A stretch of DNA of 64,000 nt from CBDDHT01 sp965227905 (GCA_965227905.1 OZ245780.1:5332001-5396000); one strand, 5' to 3'; positions 45,335 to 55,217 are shown, counted from the stretch's first letter. A program made the numbers and translations. The notes: generated by a model from the sequence alone, not told the origin.

Positions 45335-46273
45335 ATGAAAATCGCAATCATGGGCGCCGGCGGTGTCGGCGGCTACCTCGGCGGGAAAATGGCTGCTGCC
45401 GGTGAGGACGTGACATTCATCGCCCGGGGCGCTCATCTGGATGCCTTGCGCCAGAACGGGCTGCGCATCCAGGGTGCAGATGCGGTCCATGTTCCCGAAG
45501 TCACTGTGACAGATACGCCGGGGGAGATCGGCGGCGTCGATGCGGTCCTGTTCTGCGTCAAACTCTATGACACGGCCGCGGCCGCCAAGGCGATTGCGCC
45601 GATCGTCGGCAGCACGACGATGGTGCTCACCCTGCAGAATGGCATCGAGAGCGTGCGCGATGTCGGATCGGTGGTCGGAAAAACCGCGATGCTTGGCGGA
45701 GCGGCCTACTTCCCGGCCAATATCAGCGCCCCGGGCGAAATCACCTTTTATGGACGGATCGGACACCATCCCCACATTGTGTTTGGCGAGCCCGGTGGAG
45801 GCATGAGCGAACGGGTCAGGGCTTTGCTCGAAGTCTGCCGCAATGCGGGGATCGAAGCCGAGGGCAGCGCCGATACCGACCGCATGCTTTGGGAGAAATT
45901 TCTGCTGGTCGCCGCCAACAGTGCCGTGACCAGCGTGACGCGCTGTTCCGTTGGCGCCGTTCGTGCCGACCCCGATCTGCACTGGCTTCAACGCGAGGCG
46001 ATTGTCGAGGCCGAACGTGTCGGACGTGCCGCCGGCATTACGTTCGATGACGACATGGTCAGCCAAGTGATGACGGCACTCGACGCCAATGCGCCTGACA
46101 GCAAGTCCTCGCAATTGGTCGACCTGGAGAATGGCCGCCGTCTCGAGCTCGATGGGTTGTCCGGCGCGATTGTCCGGCTCGGCAGAGAGTTGGGCGTACC
46201 GACACCGGTGCACGCCACCGTCTATGCAGCGCTAAAACCCTTTCGCGACGGCGTGGCGCCAATGTCCGATTGA
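45335..46273 (+). CDS. panE: 2-dehydropantoate 2-reductase
   Basis: A 312-residue NADPH-dependent reductase of pantothenate synthesis (ketopantoate to pantoate). The N-terminal MKIAIMGAGGVGGYLGGKM is the Rossmann motif, TLQNGIES near 97 carries the conserved asparagine, the catalytic lysine is in LWEKFLLVAANSAVT near 188, and the substrate loop is SSQLVDLENGRRLELDGLSG near 250. GGAG lies ten bases before the ATG. Paralogues of panE are frequent and act on other ketoacids, so the symbol is probable rather than certain. Confidence 0.85.
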   Translation: MKIAIMGAGGVGGYLGGKMAAAGEDVTFIARGAHLDALRQNGLRIQGADAVHVPEVTVTDTPGEIGGVDAVLFCVKLYDTAAAAKAIAPIVGSTTMVLTLQNGIESVRDVGSVVGKTAMLGGAAYFPANISAPGEITFYGRIGHHPHIVFGEPGGGMSERVRALLEVCRNAGIEAEGSADTDRMLWEKFLLVAANSAVTSVTRCSVGAVRADPDLHWLQREAIVEAERVGRAAGITFDDDMVSQVMTALDANAPDSKSSQLVDLENGRRLELDGLSGAIVRLGRELGVPTPVHATVYAALKPFRDGVAPMSD

Positions 46274-46279
46274 GCGTTG

Positions 46280-46729
46280 TCAGCACGCTTCGAGGCCGAC
46301 GTCACTCTGATCCTTCTGGAACTTCCACGCCCCCTCTTCGCGAAGGAGCGAGACGGTTGCCTTGCCGCGTTTGCGATCTTCTGAGCAATAGGCGATGACC
46401 ACGGTTGCCGCGTCGCCATCTGTCGTCTCTTTGATGATCTCGGGCATATTCCGGTCAGCCGCGACGATCTTGGCAAATGCGAGATACTGCCGCTTCCTGT
46501 CCGCTGGCAATGCCGTGATCTGAGCGACAGACCCTGATGCCAGAAAGGGGAGTACGTCGTCCCAGGATTTAGCCGCTTTCAATGCCTTGCCATAAGCATG
46601 ATAGGTGTCGGTCGGACTCTTGGCCGATTGGGCGTGCAATAAGGTGTTGCCCCCACCGACTGATAGAGATAGCAGAGCGAGCATGCAGACCGTCTGTAGC
46701 AGCCGCCCAGTGCACCAGTCGGTTTTCAT
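46280..46729 (-). CDS. Exported protein of unknown function, 149 residues
   Basis: A signal peptide (VCMLALLSLSVGGGNTLLHAQ) is followed by a domain with YHAYGKALKAAKSWDDVLPFL and a C-terminal VSLLREEGAWKFQKDQ, the latter resembling NTF2-like or DUF4878 lipoprotein folds. AAGGGAAC lies before the ATG at 46729; the frame also has an ATG at 46765. It is convergent with panE, six bases apart. Confidence 0.65.
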   Translation of the reverse strand: MKTDWCTGRLLQTVCMLALLSLSVGGGNTLLHAQSAKSPTDTYHAYGKALKAAKSWDDVLPFLASGSVAQITALPADRKRQYLAFAKIVAADRNMPEIIKETTDGDAATVVIAYCSEDRKRGKATVSLLREEGAWKFQKDQSDVGLEAC

Positions 46730-46815
46730 GGGTTCGTTCCCTTTTCCTTGCATCGTATTTCCCATCTGCCATGAATGTGTCGCGATGGGGTAGCGGACTC
46801 CGGGCGAACACGCAA

Positions 46816-47313
46816 ATGAAGAAAACCGAGATTGAAATCAGAGAGTTCGAGGCATCCGACCTGGACCGACTTCAGAGGATTCGTAGGCGCGCATTCGATC
46901 CGGTCTTTCGCTCCTTCCGCTCATTGACCGGCGAAGCGATTGCCAAGGTCGCATTCGTCGATGACGACGAGGAGCAGGCCGAGCTTCTGACACGGCTATG
47001 CGATCCCGGTACGCCGGAGCAGATGTTTGTGGCGCTCGTCGACGGAGAGATCGTTGGCTTCACAGCCATGTCTCTCGATCGTCGAAAAAAGATCGGTGAG
47101 ATCGGACTGAACGCCGTCGATCCGGATCATGCAGGACGTGGCATTGGAACAGAATTGTACCGGTTCGTTCTCAACAAGATGAAAGCGGCCGGCATGCAGA
47201 TCGCCACCGTTGGTACTGGCGGCGATGAAAGCCATGCAGCGGCACGGCGTGCCTATGAGAAAGCCGGGTTCGGTCCAACGATACCAAGCGTGTGGATGTA
47301 TCGCTCTCTGTAG
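46816..47313 (+). CDS. GNAT-family N-acetyltransferase
   Basis: About 165 residues. The acetyl-CoA binding motif A is seen in GEIGLNAVDPDHAGRGIGTEL near 95-115 (R-G-x-G-I-G), and motif B near AARRAYEKAGF at 145. A substrate cannot be assigned. ATG 46816 is used; in-frame upstream starts (46771, 46582) would overlap the divergent exported-protein gene. Confidence 0.85.
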   Translation: MKKTEIEIREFEASDLDRLQRIRRRAFDPVFRSFRSLTGEAIAKVAFVDDDEEQAELLTRLCDPGTPEQMFVALVDGEIVGFTAMSLDRRKKIGEIGLNAVDPDHAGRGIGTELYRFVLNKMKAAGMQIATVGTGGDESHAAARRAYEKAGFGPTIPSVWMYRSL

Positions 47314-47351
47314 TCCGCAGGCCGTACTTCAGCGGACCTGGCCAAGCGTCT

Positions 47352-47831
47352 TCAGTTCTCTCTCATATCGTCCCGTGGCGCATCGTCAACAGCTCTGCGG
47401 CGGATGGAGATGTACCAATAGACACTGCCGGGCACGACGGCCATGGCCGCAACGAAGATGGCGCCGGCAATCGAGTAAGGCGCATCGAGTTTCGGTATCA
47501 CCAGCGGCACTAAGCTGTGTGCGAGCATGGCGACCAGAGCTGCGCCAAACGCATAGACCCACCATGCCCGCACCCGGTGCCGCTCAGCCACATAGATAAA
47601 GATCGCTGCCGGCACGGCCGTCAGGGCAATAACACTGACGACGGCCGTGAAGGCAAATATCAGCATGATGCCCAGCGTGTTTCCGGGCGAATAGGATGGA
47701 ATTGGCGGGCCATCGACGAACGCAGAACCCATGGCCAGCAGGCCCGGCACGATGAAGAATACAAAGGGAAGCGTCAGACAGGCCGCAAGATAGGCAAGGA
47801 CGATGCGTCCAATCGGTGTTTTGCTGCGCAT
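47352..47831 (-). CDS. Membrane protein of unknown function, four helices
   Basis: 159 residues with hydrophobic segments near 10-35, 50-78, 90-110 and 118-140 and a charged C-terminal tail. ATG 47831 has a strong AGGAGG six bases upstream, which decides the start against the longer open frame to 48002. No family recognised. Confidence 0.75.
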   Translation of the reverse strand: MRSKTPIGRIVLAYLAACLTLPFVFFIVPGLLAMGSAFVDGPPIPSYSPGNTLGIMLIFAFTAVVSVIALTAVPAAIFIYVAERHRVRAWWVYAFGAALVAMLAHSLVPLVIPKLDAPYSIAGAIFVAAMAVVPGSVYWYISIRRRAVDDAPRDDMREN

Positions 47832-47983
47832 CTTGTGCCTCCTCGAAACCCTGCGGGGTGGGAGACACGATATCGCGGGGGTGTCCGGTCGTCCAAATAC
47901 AGCAAAACGACGCAGAGCCGCTGTTTGCCGGGGGCGGTGAAACAGCAGCTCTGCGAACGTAGAACTATCAGATGATGACAGGC

Positions 47984-48262
47984 TTAGTAGCCCTTGTGGC
48001 AAACCTGGTAGGGAACCTTCTTGTAGAAAGTCTTCCAGATCCAGCGGTAGCCATAGCCGTAACCATAACCGTGGTGTCTCTTGACCCTGATCTTCTTCCG
48101 GTAGGAAACGGTCCGATATTTGGTGTGGCAGACCGGCTGGTATGTGTGGTGATAGGAGCTGGTGTAGCCATAGTAGCCGGCCGAAGCGGTGTTTGCACCG
48201 AAGGACAGAGCCGTGGTTGCGATCGCGACTGCGGCGGCTGCTGAAAGAAGTACCTTTTTCAT
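47984..48262 (-). CDS. Small exported tyrosine/glycine-rich protein
   Basis: A 92-residue protein: signal peptide (KKVLLSAAAAVAIATTALSF...ASA), then Tyr/His/Lys-rich sequence with a GYGYGYGY run and two cysteines (PVCHTKY and QVCHKGY). It may be a secreted or envelope structural protein. GGGAGA precedes the ATG. No family recognised. Confidence 0.7.
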   Translation of the reverse strand: MKKVLLSAAAAVAIATTALSFGANTASAGYYGYTSSYHHTYQPVCHTKYRTVSYRKKIRVKRHHGYGYGYGYRWIWKTFYKKVPYQVCHKGY

Positions 48263-48549
48263 CTCAAATTCTCCCGAAGCTTAGATTGCTTAAATGACAA
48301 GGCGTTGGTCCCTGTCGTTCACTATCCAGGAGATGGGAGTGGTGTCAGAGAATGCGTGTGCGATGCATCACACTGCAAGCAGAAACCCAGAAAAAGCGCT
48401 TATTTTCAATCGCTTGAAGCACAATTGTGAGCACGAGAGGCCGTTGGGGATGAAGATGACAGGAGGGATGGATCGCTTGCGACATGCAACAGGTGCCGCG
48501 CCAGCGCCGATCATTCCTCGATGCGTTGCAATGCCGAGCCTTACCTCTA

Positions 48550-50154
48550 TTAGGCGGGACAGTCGCCAAGCACGATGTTCACCTTGCGCCTCTTCGGGAT
48601 CGTGGAGAGTGCTCTTACGGACTCGGTACCGAGCAATGCGCGAAACGGTTCGGCAGCCAGAGGTTTTGAAAACAGAAAACCCTGTCCGTCATCGATGCCA
48701 AGCGACTGCAGTTCCGCTACTTGGGCAGAATTTTCGATGCCCTCGGCGACCGTTGCCATCCCATATTCCCGCGCCACCGAGACAAGCATCTCGACCAGAG
48801 CCCGCGTCCGACGATCCTCGGCAATGCGATCGATGAATATCTTGTCGATCTTCAGGCAGGACGCGCCCAAGCATTGGATCGACGACAGACCGTTATGTCC
48901 CGTACCTGCATCGTCGATCGCCACGCGTACGCCAATTGCCTCAAGCTCGGCCGTAACTGCCTGTGCTTTTTCACCACAGTCTATTTCCTGACGCTCAGTC
49001 AACTCGACGACCAGTTGCTCTCTCGGCAGACCAACCTCGTCGGCAAGGTCTCGCAACGAATCGACGAATCCATCGGCGAGAAATTGCTCGGGCGTGATAT
49101 TGAATGTGAACTTGAAGGATGGCCTTTTGGAAATTTCACGGCCGAGTTTTGCGCCGGCCTGACGCAGAAGCGAATCCGTCATTGCGCTCACGTTGCCGCT
49201 AAGCTCCGCCAAAGGAATGAACCGTCCTGGTGAGACCTGCGTACCGTCCGGCTTGATCCACCTTGCCAGCATTTCGCAGCCGACAATGCTGCTGTCCGCC
49301 AGAGATACAATGGGCTGAAAGTGAGGAACGACGTCACCTGCAGCGATGGCATTCTCGAGGTCCTCAGCCGGATTCGGTCTCCGCACCAGGGTTTTCGCGA
49401 CGAGCCCTCCAAACAGCAAAGACAATGCCAGCATTGCGAGAAGCAGGCTCAATGGGACGTCTCGGTTCCAGGTTGCCAGTTTTGCATCGTCGACCAGAAT
49501 TCGGACGCCGATAGGATAACGCGATGATGCGGCCTTGAATTCAGTGCGATGCTCAGGGCGCTTGCTGCCCCAACCTTCAGGATCGTATCGACCGACAATG
49601 TGGCCCCGATCGAGGAACAGGGCCATGGATGCATCTTCACGCAATTCTCCCGGCAGCATATCGAACAGGAGTTCGTCCGTGCTCGAAGCGACGATGAATT
49701 CCTTGGCGGGTTCGAATTTCCACGCGAGTCCCAGCGTTTTGTCTGAACCATCATTCACTTTCGACAATGTGATTGATGGATTGCGCGACGGTTGACGGTA
49801 CGCTTTTTTAAGCGAGTCAGAACTTCCCAAACCGATAGCTGCAAATCCGCTACAATGGACTTCAGCGGCAAAGAGATCGATGTCCTGAATACTGCCTTTG
49901 GCGAATGCTGCACGGCGCATCGCCATGATTGCTTCTTCACCGCAATTGGCGTGGCCGGCGGCAATCAGATCAGACAGGGTGATTACTACATGATCGACCG
50001 CAACGTCGGCCCGGTTGATCGTATGGTCAGCAAGTTCCTGCAGTTGCTTGCGGTTCCAGGCATCCACAAACATGCTGTGTAGCAGCGTGACGATCGATGC
50101 AAAAACAAGCGCACCTGCGAGCGCAAGCCCCATGAATTTCAGACGGCGCAACAT
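48550..50154 (-). CDS. Cyclic di-GMP phosphodiesterase with CSS-like sensor (CSS-EAL)
   Basis: A 534-residue inner-membrane protein. TM1 is near 10-30, a periplasmic CSS-type domain follows (about 32-235), TM2 near 236-256, and a cytoplasmic EAL domain (about 280-520). EAL residues look complete: EMLARW, NITPEQF, ELTERQ, IDDAGTGH, LKIDKIFID, AEGIEN. So active hydrolysis of c-di-GMP to pGpG is expected. The sensor cysteine motif reads CSG (HCSGF near 100) instead of CSS, with a second cysteine in ANCGEE near 70. In related proteins the cysteines sense periplasmic redox state. GGGGGAAG precedes the ATG. Confidence 0.9.
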   Translation of the reverse strand: MLRRLKFMGLALAGALVFASIVTLLHSMFVDAWNRKQLQELADHTINRADVAVDHVVITLSDLIAAGHANCGEEAIMAMRRAAFAKGSIQDIDLFAAEVHCSGFAAIGLGSSDSLKKAYRQPSRNPSITLSKVNDGSDKTLGLAWKFEPAKEFIVASSTDELLFDMLPGELREDASMALFLDRGHIVGRYDPEGWGSKRPEHRTEFKAASSRYPIGVRILVDDAKLATWNRDVPLSLLLAMLALSLLFGGLVAKTLVRRPNPAEDLENAIAAGDVVPHFQPIVSLADSSIVGCEMLARWIKPDGTQVSPGRFIPLAELSGNVSAMTDSLLRQAGAKLGREISKRPSFKFTFNITPEQFLADGFVDSLRDLADEVGLPREQLVVELTERQEIDCGEKAQAVTAELEAIGVRVAIDDAGTGHNGLSSIQCLGASCLKIDKIFIDRIAEDRRTRALVEMLVSVAREYGMATVAEGIENSAQVAELQSLGIDDGQGFLFSKPLAAEPFRALLGTESVRALSTIPKRRKVNIVLGDCPA

Positions 50155-50468
50155 GAGACTTCCCCCGATTCCTCACGACCCAAGAAAAAGTCTACCGGTT
50201 CGAGGTTAGAACGATGTTAACAACATAAGATAAGAATTTCCGGAAACTTACTCCGCATACGCACAATAGAAATAATACGTTTAGATCTGCCCAGGCAACC
50301 AGAAATCAATACTCAATATCAAACCAAGTACATACTTGTCGTCCTTGGACTTGCATTCACTTAGCATCAAGCGAAATCTTTTGTCCTGCTCGCTAGGATT
50401 TGCTCTTCCATCGAACTCTCACGGTTTCTTCATTTGCCGCGATGATCGGATTGTGGACGATGGGCGCT
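50155..50468. other. Divergent promoter region
   Basis: 314 bases between the divergent CSS-EAL and thioredoxin-like genes. It is AT-rich near 50210-50330, as expected for two promoters. No operator-like palindrome was found. Confidence 0.4.
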
Positions 50469-50981
50469 ATGGCTCGTCTCGCACTTCTCTTTTTGATTCT
50501 CTTCACGCTCCCCGCAAATGCCGAGGTGTCATTGACAGGCGCACTTCGTGCCCAACTATCGGCTCTTCCCCCTCTCCAGGATCGTGTCTACACCGGCGCG
50601 GAAAACCGGGTCACGCTGGTGACGTTTTTTGCCAGTTGGTGTCCACCCTGCCGCGACGAATTTGCAGTCTTGAACAGGATCCGCAGCGAATTCAGCGAAA
50701 GCGAACTGGATATCGTCGCCATCAATCTCTTTGAGGATTTTTCGGGACTATCGAATCCTCACAAGCTCAAACGGTTCCTAAAGCAGACGGCGCCGCGATT
50801 TCCCACGCACAAGGGTAACGATGACATCGGCAAGATCTTCGAGAATGTGCAGCGGATACCGACTGTCTTTATCTTCGATCAATCCGGAAGCAAGCGCCTT
50901 CACTTTATCCATCTCGAAGGCGCAACAAAGATGTCCCTCTCCTTTGACGAGTTGCGCACGGCTCTCGCCAAACTTTTGTGA
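50469..50981 (+). CDS. TlpA-like thioredoxin-fold protein, exported
   Basis: About 170 residues. A signal peptide (RLALLFLILFTLPANA) leads into a thioredoxin fold with active site FFASWCPPCRDEF near 60, and the cis-proline loop RIPTVFIFDQSG near 138. It likely reduces periplasmic disulfides, as in cytochrome c maturation or oxidative repair. A natural electron donor (DsbD/CcdA) is not adjacent. ATG 50469 starts the signal; 50442 is also in frame. Confidence 0.82.
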   Translation: MARLALLFLILFTLPANAEVSLTGALRAQLSALPPLQDRVYTGAENRVTLVTFFASWCPPCRDEFAVLNRIRSEFSESELDIVAINLFEDFSGLSNPHKLKRFLKQTAPRFPTHKGNDDIGKIFENVQRIPTVFIFDQSGSKRLHFIHLEGATKMSLSFDELRTALAKLL

Positions 50982-51083
50982 CTCGGTCGGGGGTCTCCGG
51001 TCTCCTACCTGTCGTTTCGGCACTTAAAACCAGCAGCGATCCCTACTAACACTTGTGACGGGGCAACGATTTCGGTGCCCAGC

Positions 51084-51437
51084 TTATTTTTCCATGATCA
51101 TTTCGAAACCGCCGAAGATCATCCGGCTGCCGTCAAAGGGTGCCGGGTTCTTATCCGGTGCCATCGCCGGATCGGCCATGACCTTTTCCCAGCCCGCGTC
51201 ACGCACCGCCTTGGATGGCCAGGTCACCCAGGAAAAAACAACCGTTTCGTCCTCTTTGACCATCACCGCGCTTCGCATGGAGTTCGTTTTGCCTTCCGGC
51301 ACGTCATCGCCCCAGCAATCGACGATCGAAAGGGCTCCATGCTTCTTGAAGCACGCCGCGACACTTTCTGCGAATTCCAGATAGGCATCCTTATTGGCTG
51401 TCGGCACGGCCAACATCACGCCATCTACATAGGTCAT
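51084..51437 (-). CDS. DUF1428 protein
   Basis: A 117-residue protein of the ferredoxin-like DUF1428 family. It begins MTYVDGVMLAVP and contains DCWGDDVPEGK near 41-51, FSWVTWPSKAVRDAG near 68-82 and the family end GSRMIFGGFEMI. AGGGAGA lies upstream of ATG 51437, which decides this start over 51482. Function unknown. Confidence 0.88.
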   Translation of the reverse strand: MTYVDGVMLAVPTANKDAYLEFAESVAACFKKHGALSIVDCWGDDVPEGKTNSMRSAVMVKEDETVVFSWVTWPSKAVRDAGWEKVMADPAMAPDKNPAPFDGSRMIFGGFEMIMEK

Positions 51438-51693
51438 CGACGATCTCCCTTTACTCATCCGCGAATGAACAGGCATCCACAATGGGACATTATTAAGGTT
51501 CTCTCTTTTGGAGCTTCAAGATAAGCATGAGAATCTGCCGCCGCTAGAAGCGCGACGCACTCGCCAAATAGCACCTCCATCTGGCGCACGCCTCGCAACC
51601 AGCAGATTCGAACGTCGAAAAGTGCGGATCGTGGGATGTGATTGCTTTGACCTTCTCAGAGTGACGCGATGATAGGCCGTTTACACACATCAA

Positions 51694-51930
51694 TCAGGTC
51701 AAAGTCTTTCGTCTTCCAACTGCGATCAGCACAAGACCGACGACAGCGATGAAGTAGAACAACAGATAGACAACGCCCTCTCCCACCGGAGAGCCGAATG
51801 TCTCAGTTGCGCTTGGTCCCCAAAAATAGCGGACAGCGTCATTGGCATGGCGATGGAGATCAGCGAAGCGGTGTACGATGGCTCCGCCAATACCAATGGC
51901 CAAAACGAGAAACCCAAGAAATCGAACCAT
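51694..51930 (-). CDS. Small membrane protein, two helices
   Basis: 78 residues with helices near 4-20 and 52-70 and a basic end (GRRKTLT). No family recognised. GGTG is close before the ATG. Confidence 0.5.
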   Translation of the reverse strand: MVRFLGFLVLAIGIGGAIVHRFADLHRHANDAVRYFWGPSATETFGSPVGEGVVYLLFYFIAVVGLVLIAVGRRKTLT

Positions 51931-52141
51931 TCACCTGAAGCCTCGGTTGGAGCATTCGAATTTCAGAGATCACATGCGTAACAAATCACATGCGTAACAA
52001 ATTGTCCGACGACGTCATCATGATCTCGGTCACGACCAGCCAAAAAGATGGAAGAGAGTACGATGTTTTCGGTCCTGGCGTCCTGTCCCAGGACAGAGCT
52101 TCACAAGGATCACGCCGATATCATTCCCGGCGACGACGTCT

Positions 52142-53221
52142 TCAGCTTTTTTGTGGCGCGTCGTTTTCGACCGACGCCTCGCCGTCAGCCGAGCCGCCCC
52201 TGGTCTTCGCCGTCTGCTTGTCTTTCAGCATTCGCATCAACAGTTCCGCATTACGGGGCTCCATGGCGTCATAGCGGCGCATCGCGTTGGTGAATGCCAT
52301 TGGGTCCGATTGTTCCTCCTTCTGGCGCAGATGAAAGAGCGATGCGAAAGTGGCCGTTCCAAAACGTTGAGCGCGGCATAAGACAATGAGCGCCGAAAGG
52401 TCGGCGCCAAACATGACTTGACGAAGAACGGCCTCACCAAAGCCCGTCAACTCACTCAGGCAACGTGTGACGGCATCCTCATCCTTGTCTTCCGCATAGC
52501 GCGCCAGCATCGTTTCGGTTACCGGAGCGCCCTTCTACTTGACAATCGGCTTGGACTTTTCGGGACTGGGTACGGCCTGTTCCGGCCTGGTTTTCCTGCC
52601 TGACTTCTTGATCCAGCCTTTCTTAGCGGCGGTGCGGCGAACGTTCGCTTCGATATCTGCCGGCACATCATTTCGTTGCAGAAGCGCGACAACCAATTCT
52701 CTGACGCGTTTCGCGATTTGCGCGATTTTCCCGAATGCCTTTGTCGAGAAACTGGAACGCTTGTGCCGGGCGGCTTTGGTGATGAGCTTCTCATCTCCCA
52801 TCTCGACGATCGCGTCGGTAACCGCCTCACTCAACCGCTCACGATCGGTGATCGCTGCTATATGATCGAAACCGTGCGTTCGCGTGATCGACACAAGGTC
52901 GTCATCGCGCAGACATGGCGAATGAGTCAGAACCGGCCGTGCAATATCTATCGCTTCATTTGCCAGGCGAAGGATTAGGTCACGGGGCGCCGGCGACGCC
53001 TTGCAGATTCTCTCCGAGAGCTCGACACGTTCCGACTCGGGCAGGCCATAGGCAATGAAAGCCATGACCTCGCCAAAGACATCGGCGGCGGGCACATTCT
53101 GTTCGTCCGTTGTGATGAGAAAAAGATCGACAACGCTCGACAACAGCTCCGCGTCCTGGGGATCGGATACAGACGACAAAAGCTCTTCAATTTGATCGAG
53201 ATTGGCTCGCACGCTACTCAT
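52142..53221 (-). pseudogene. DUF2336 gene interrupted by an in-frame amber codon
   Basis: The first 228 codons (53221-52535) read as a DUF2336 protein (VDLFLITTDEQNVPAADVFG, PVLTHSPCLRDDDLVSI, LSEAVTDAIVEMGDE). They end in TAG at 52537-52535. In the very same frame the sequence continues for another 131 codons (KGAPVTETMLARYAEDKD..., LTGFGEAVLRQVM) to 52142, which matches the usual C-terminal half of the family. So one 359-residue protein is split by a single stop. It may be a nonsense mutation or a base error. An ATG at 52510 could allow a separate C-terminal fragment. DUF2336 proteins are alphaproteobacterial and of unknown function. Confidence 0.75.
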
Positions 53222-53339
53222 CGCGCGATGATGTTGGATTTTCCCTAATCAACCGCTAACAGGGGGCTTTCGGACATCAAGTCAAATGTCTGGTTCAGAT
53301 GAAAAAAATACAAGAGTCCAATGTCAAATATTCGGCGCT

Positions 53340-54305
53340 TTAGACGAAACGATCCGAGTCGAAGGCATAGCGTCGGCTGCAGAACTCACAAGTCACAATG
53401 ATCTTGTCATCTTCGACCATGTCTGCGAGCTCTTCAGAGGAGAAATTGTCAAGCACGGACTCGATCCGCTCACGCGAACAGCGGCAATAGACGCTGAGCG
53501 GGCGAATATCAAAGATGCGGACAACCTCCTCATTGAACAGCCGATAGAGCAACGTTTCAGACGGAAGCGTCGGGTCGACGAGTTCATGGTCCTCGACTGT
53601 TTCGGCCAGAATGCAGACGCGCCGCCAATCTTCCTCATCATCGGAACTCTCCGGCATATGGTCGAAAGTCGCCCGCCCGCCTTCGTCCGGAATATTTTGA
53701 AGAATGATACCGCCAGCCCGCCACGTCCATTCGGAATCGCCATTGCTGCGGGATGCCTGATAGTGACGCGCAACGGCAACGCGCAGGAATGTCGGCAGTT
53801 GTTCGGACTGACGAAAATAAGTGTGTGCGGCGGCGTTCAAGTCGTCGCCTTCCAGAGGCACGATGCCCTGGTAGCGTTCCGTATCCAAGCCCTGGTCAAT
53901 CGTCATCGCAAGATGCCCGTGCCCGAGCAACTCGGTTGGGTCGACAGTGCCCTCCGATTCCATTTCCGCCACACGTTCGGGGTCGAAATGCGCATAGCCT
54001 CTCAAGCTTCCAGGCGTCTGGAAATCGACGACGATCATATTCACGGGACCGTCGGTGCTCGTCTGGAAAATAAACTTACCGTCGAATTTCAGGGAAGCAC
54101 CAAGCATGGCCGTAAGGGCGACGGCTTCACCTAGCAGTTTGGAAACACACTCCGGATAATCGTGGAGGCTCAGAATTTCATCGACGACAGGTCCCAGACG
54201 AACGACGCGACCCGTTGCATCGCCACTCTCGATCTGAAACGGCAGGATCTGGTCATCAGCCGCCGGCTCCGGGCCGGACGGTTGCGAGACATCGGACGAT
54301 TGCAT
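53340..54305 (-). CDS. hslO: Redox-regulated chaperone Hsp33
   Basis: A 321-residue holdase chaperone switched on by oxidation. The C-terminal zinc site is CRC (near 273-275) and CEFC (near 306-309), the four cysteines that sense peroxide and heat. The N-terminal domain has LLGEAVALTAMLGASLKFDG near 45. Its ATG follows the argF stop with no gap (TGAATG), so it is translated from the argD-argF-hslO transcript, a conserved alphaproteobacterial order. Confidence 0.93.
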   Translation of the reverse strand: MQSSDVSQPSGPEPAADDQILPFQIESGDATGRVVRLGPVVDEILSLHDYPECVSKLLGEAVALTAMLGASLKFDGKFIFQTSTDGPVNMIVVDFQTPGSLRGYAHFDPERVAEMESEGTVDPTELLGHGHLAMTIDQGLDTERYQGIVPLEGDDLNAAAHTYFRQSEQLPTFLRVAVARHYQASRSNGDSEWTWRAGGIILQNIPDEGGRATFDHMPESSDDEEDWRRVCILAETVEDHELVDPTLPSETLLYRLFNEEVVRIFDIRPLSVYCRCSRERIESVLDNFSSEELADMVEDDKIIVTCEFCSRRYAFDSDRFV

Positions 54306-55217
54306 TCAAGCCGCCTCCAGGCACCAGGCGAGAATGGCTTTCTGCGCATGAAGACGGTTTTCCGCCTCATCGAAAACAACTGACTGCGGGCCGTCAATGA
54401 CCTCGGCCGTTACCTCGTCGCCGCGATGAGCCGGTAGACAATGCATAAAGATGGCGGTCTCGTCCGCATGCTTCATCAGCGCCTCGTCGACACAATAGGG
54501 GCCAAGTAGCTTCATGCGTCGTTCCGCATCGGCGTCGCCCATGGAGACCCACACATCGGTCACGACGCCATGGACGCCTGCAACTGCTTCCACCGGATCG
54601 TTGGTCACATAGACTTCACCACCTTCCTGGCGAACCCACTCCACAACTTCCGGGTCCGGTGGCAACTCATCCGGGCAGGCCAGATTAAGCTTGAAGCCGA
54701 ACCGCGCAGCAGCATGCATCCATGATGTCGCAACATTATTGCCATCGCCGATCCAGGCAAACGAACGTCCGTCGATCGGGCCGCGATGTTCCTCGAATGT
54801 CATGACATCGGCCAGCACCTGACACGGGTGCGATTGGTCGGTCAGCCCGTTGATGACGGGGATGCCGGCGCTTTCGGCAAGCTCGGTCAGATTGGCATGG
54901 GAGCCGGTCCGCAACATGATGGCATCTACATAACGGGAAAGCACCCGCGCCGTGTCGGAAATCGTTTCACCTCGCCCGAGCTGCATCTCGGACTGATTGA
55001 GGACGATGGTCTCACCGCCGAGCTGGCGCATGGCAACATCGAACGAGACACGCGTGCGGGTCGACGGCTTGTCGAAAATCATCGCCAGGATCTTGCCCTG
55101 CGAACCATTCAAGCGTGTCGCACGACCAATGGTCTTGAGTTCGCGCGCTCGGTCCAGAAGCGCCCGCAGTTCAGCCGTTTCGAATGCACTGATATCTAAA
55201 AAATGCCTTGGCGCCAT
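54306..55217 (-). CDS. argF: Ornithine carbamoyltransferase
   Basis: Makes citrulline from ornithine and carbamoyl phosphate. 303 residues. The carbamoyl-phosphate motif STRTRVSF lies near 50, HPCQVLAD near 128, the ornithine-binding VWVSMGDADAE near 222 and HCLPAHRGDEV near 265. ATG 55217 is preceded by GGAGG at nine bases. It is the middle gene of argD-argF-hslO, 20 bases after argD. Confidence 0.95.
   Translation of the reverse strand: MAPRHFLDISAFETAELRALLDRARELKTIGRATRLNGSQGKILAMIFDKPSTRTRVSFDVAMRQLGGETIVLNQSEMQLGRGETISDTARVLSRYVDAIMLRTGSHANLTELAESAGIPVINGLTDQSHPCQVLADVMTFEEHRGPIDGRSFAWIGDGNNVATSWMHAAARFGFKLNLACPDELPPDPEVVEWVRQEGGEVYVTNDPVEAVAGVHGVVTDVWVSMGDADAERRMKLLGPYCVDEALMKHADETAIFMHCLPAHRGDEVTAEVIDGPQSVVFDEAENRLHAQKAILAWCLEAA

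Noticed and set aside
45227..46213. 328-codon minus-strand frame
   Set aside because: Antisense to panE.
52535..52537. Programmed recoding (pyrrolysine or readthrough) of the amber codon in the DUF2336 gene
   Set aside because: No pyl genes or stem-loop after the codon are seen, and pyrrolysine is not expected in this group; mutation or sequencing error is simpler.
53286..54134. 282-codon plus-strand frame
   Set aside because: Antisense to hslO.
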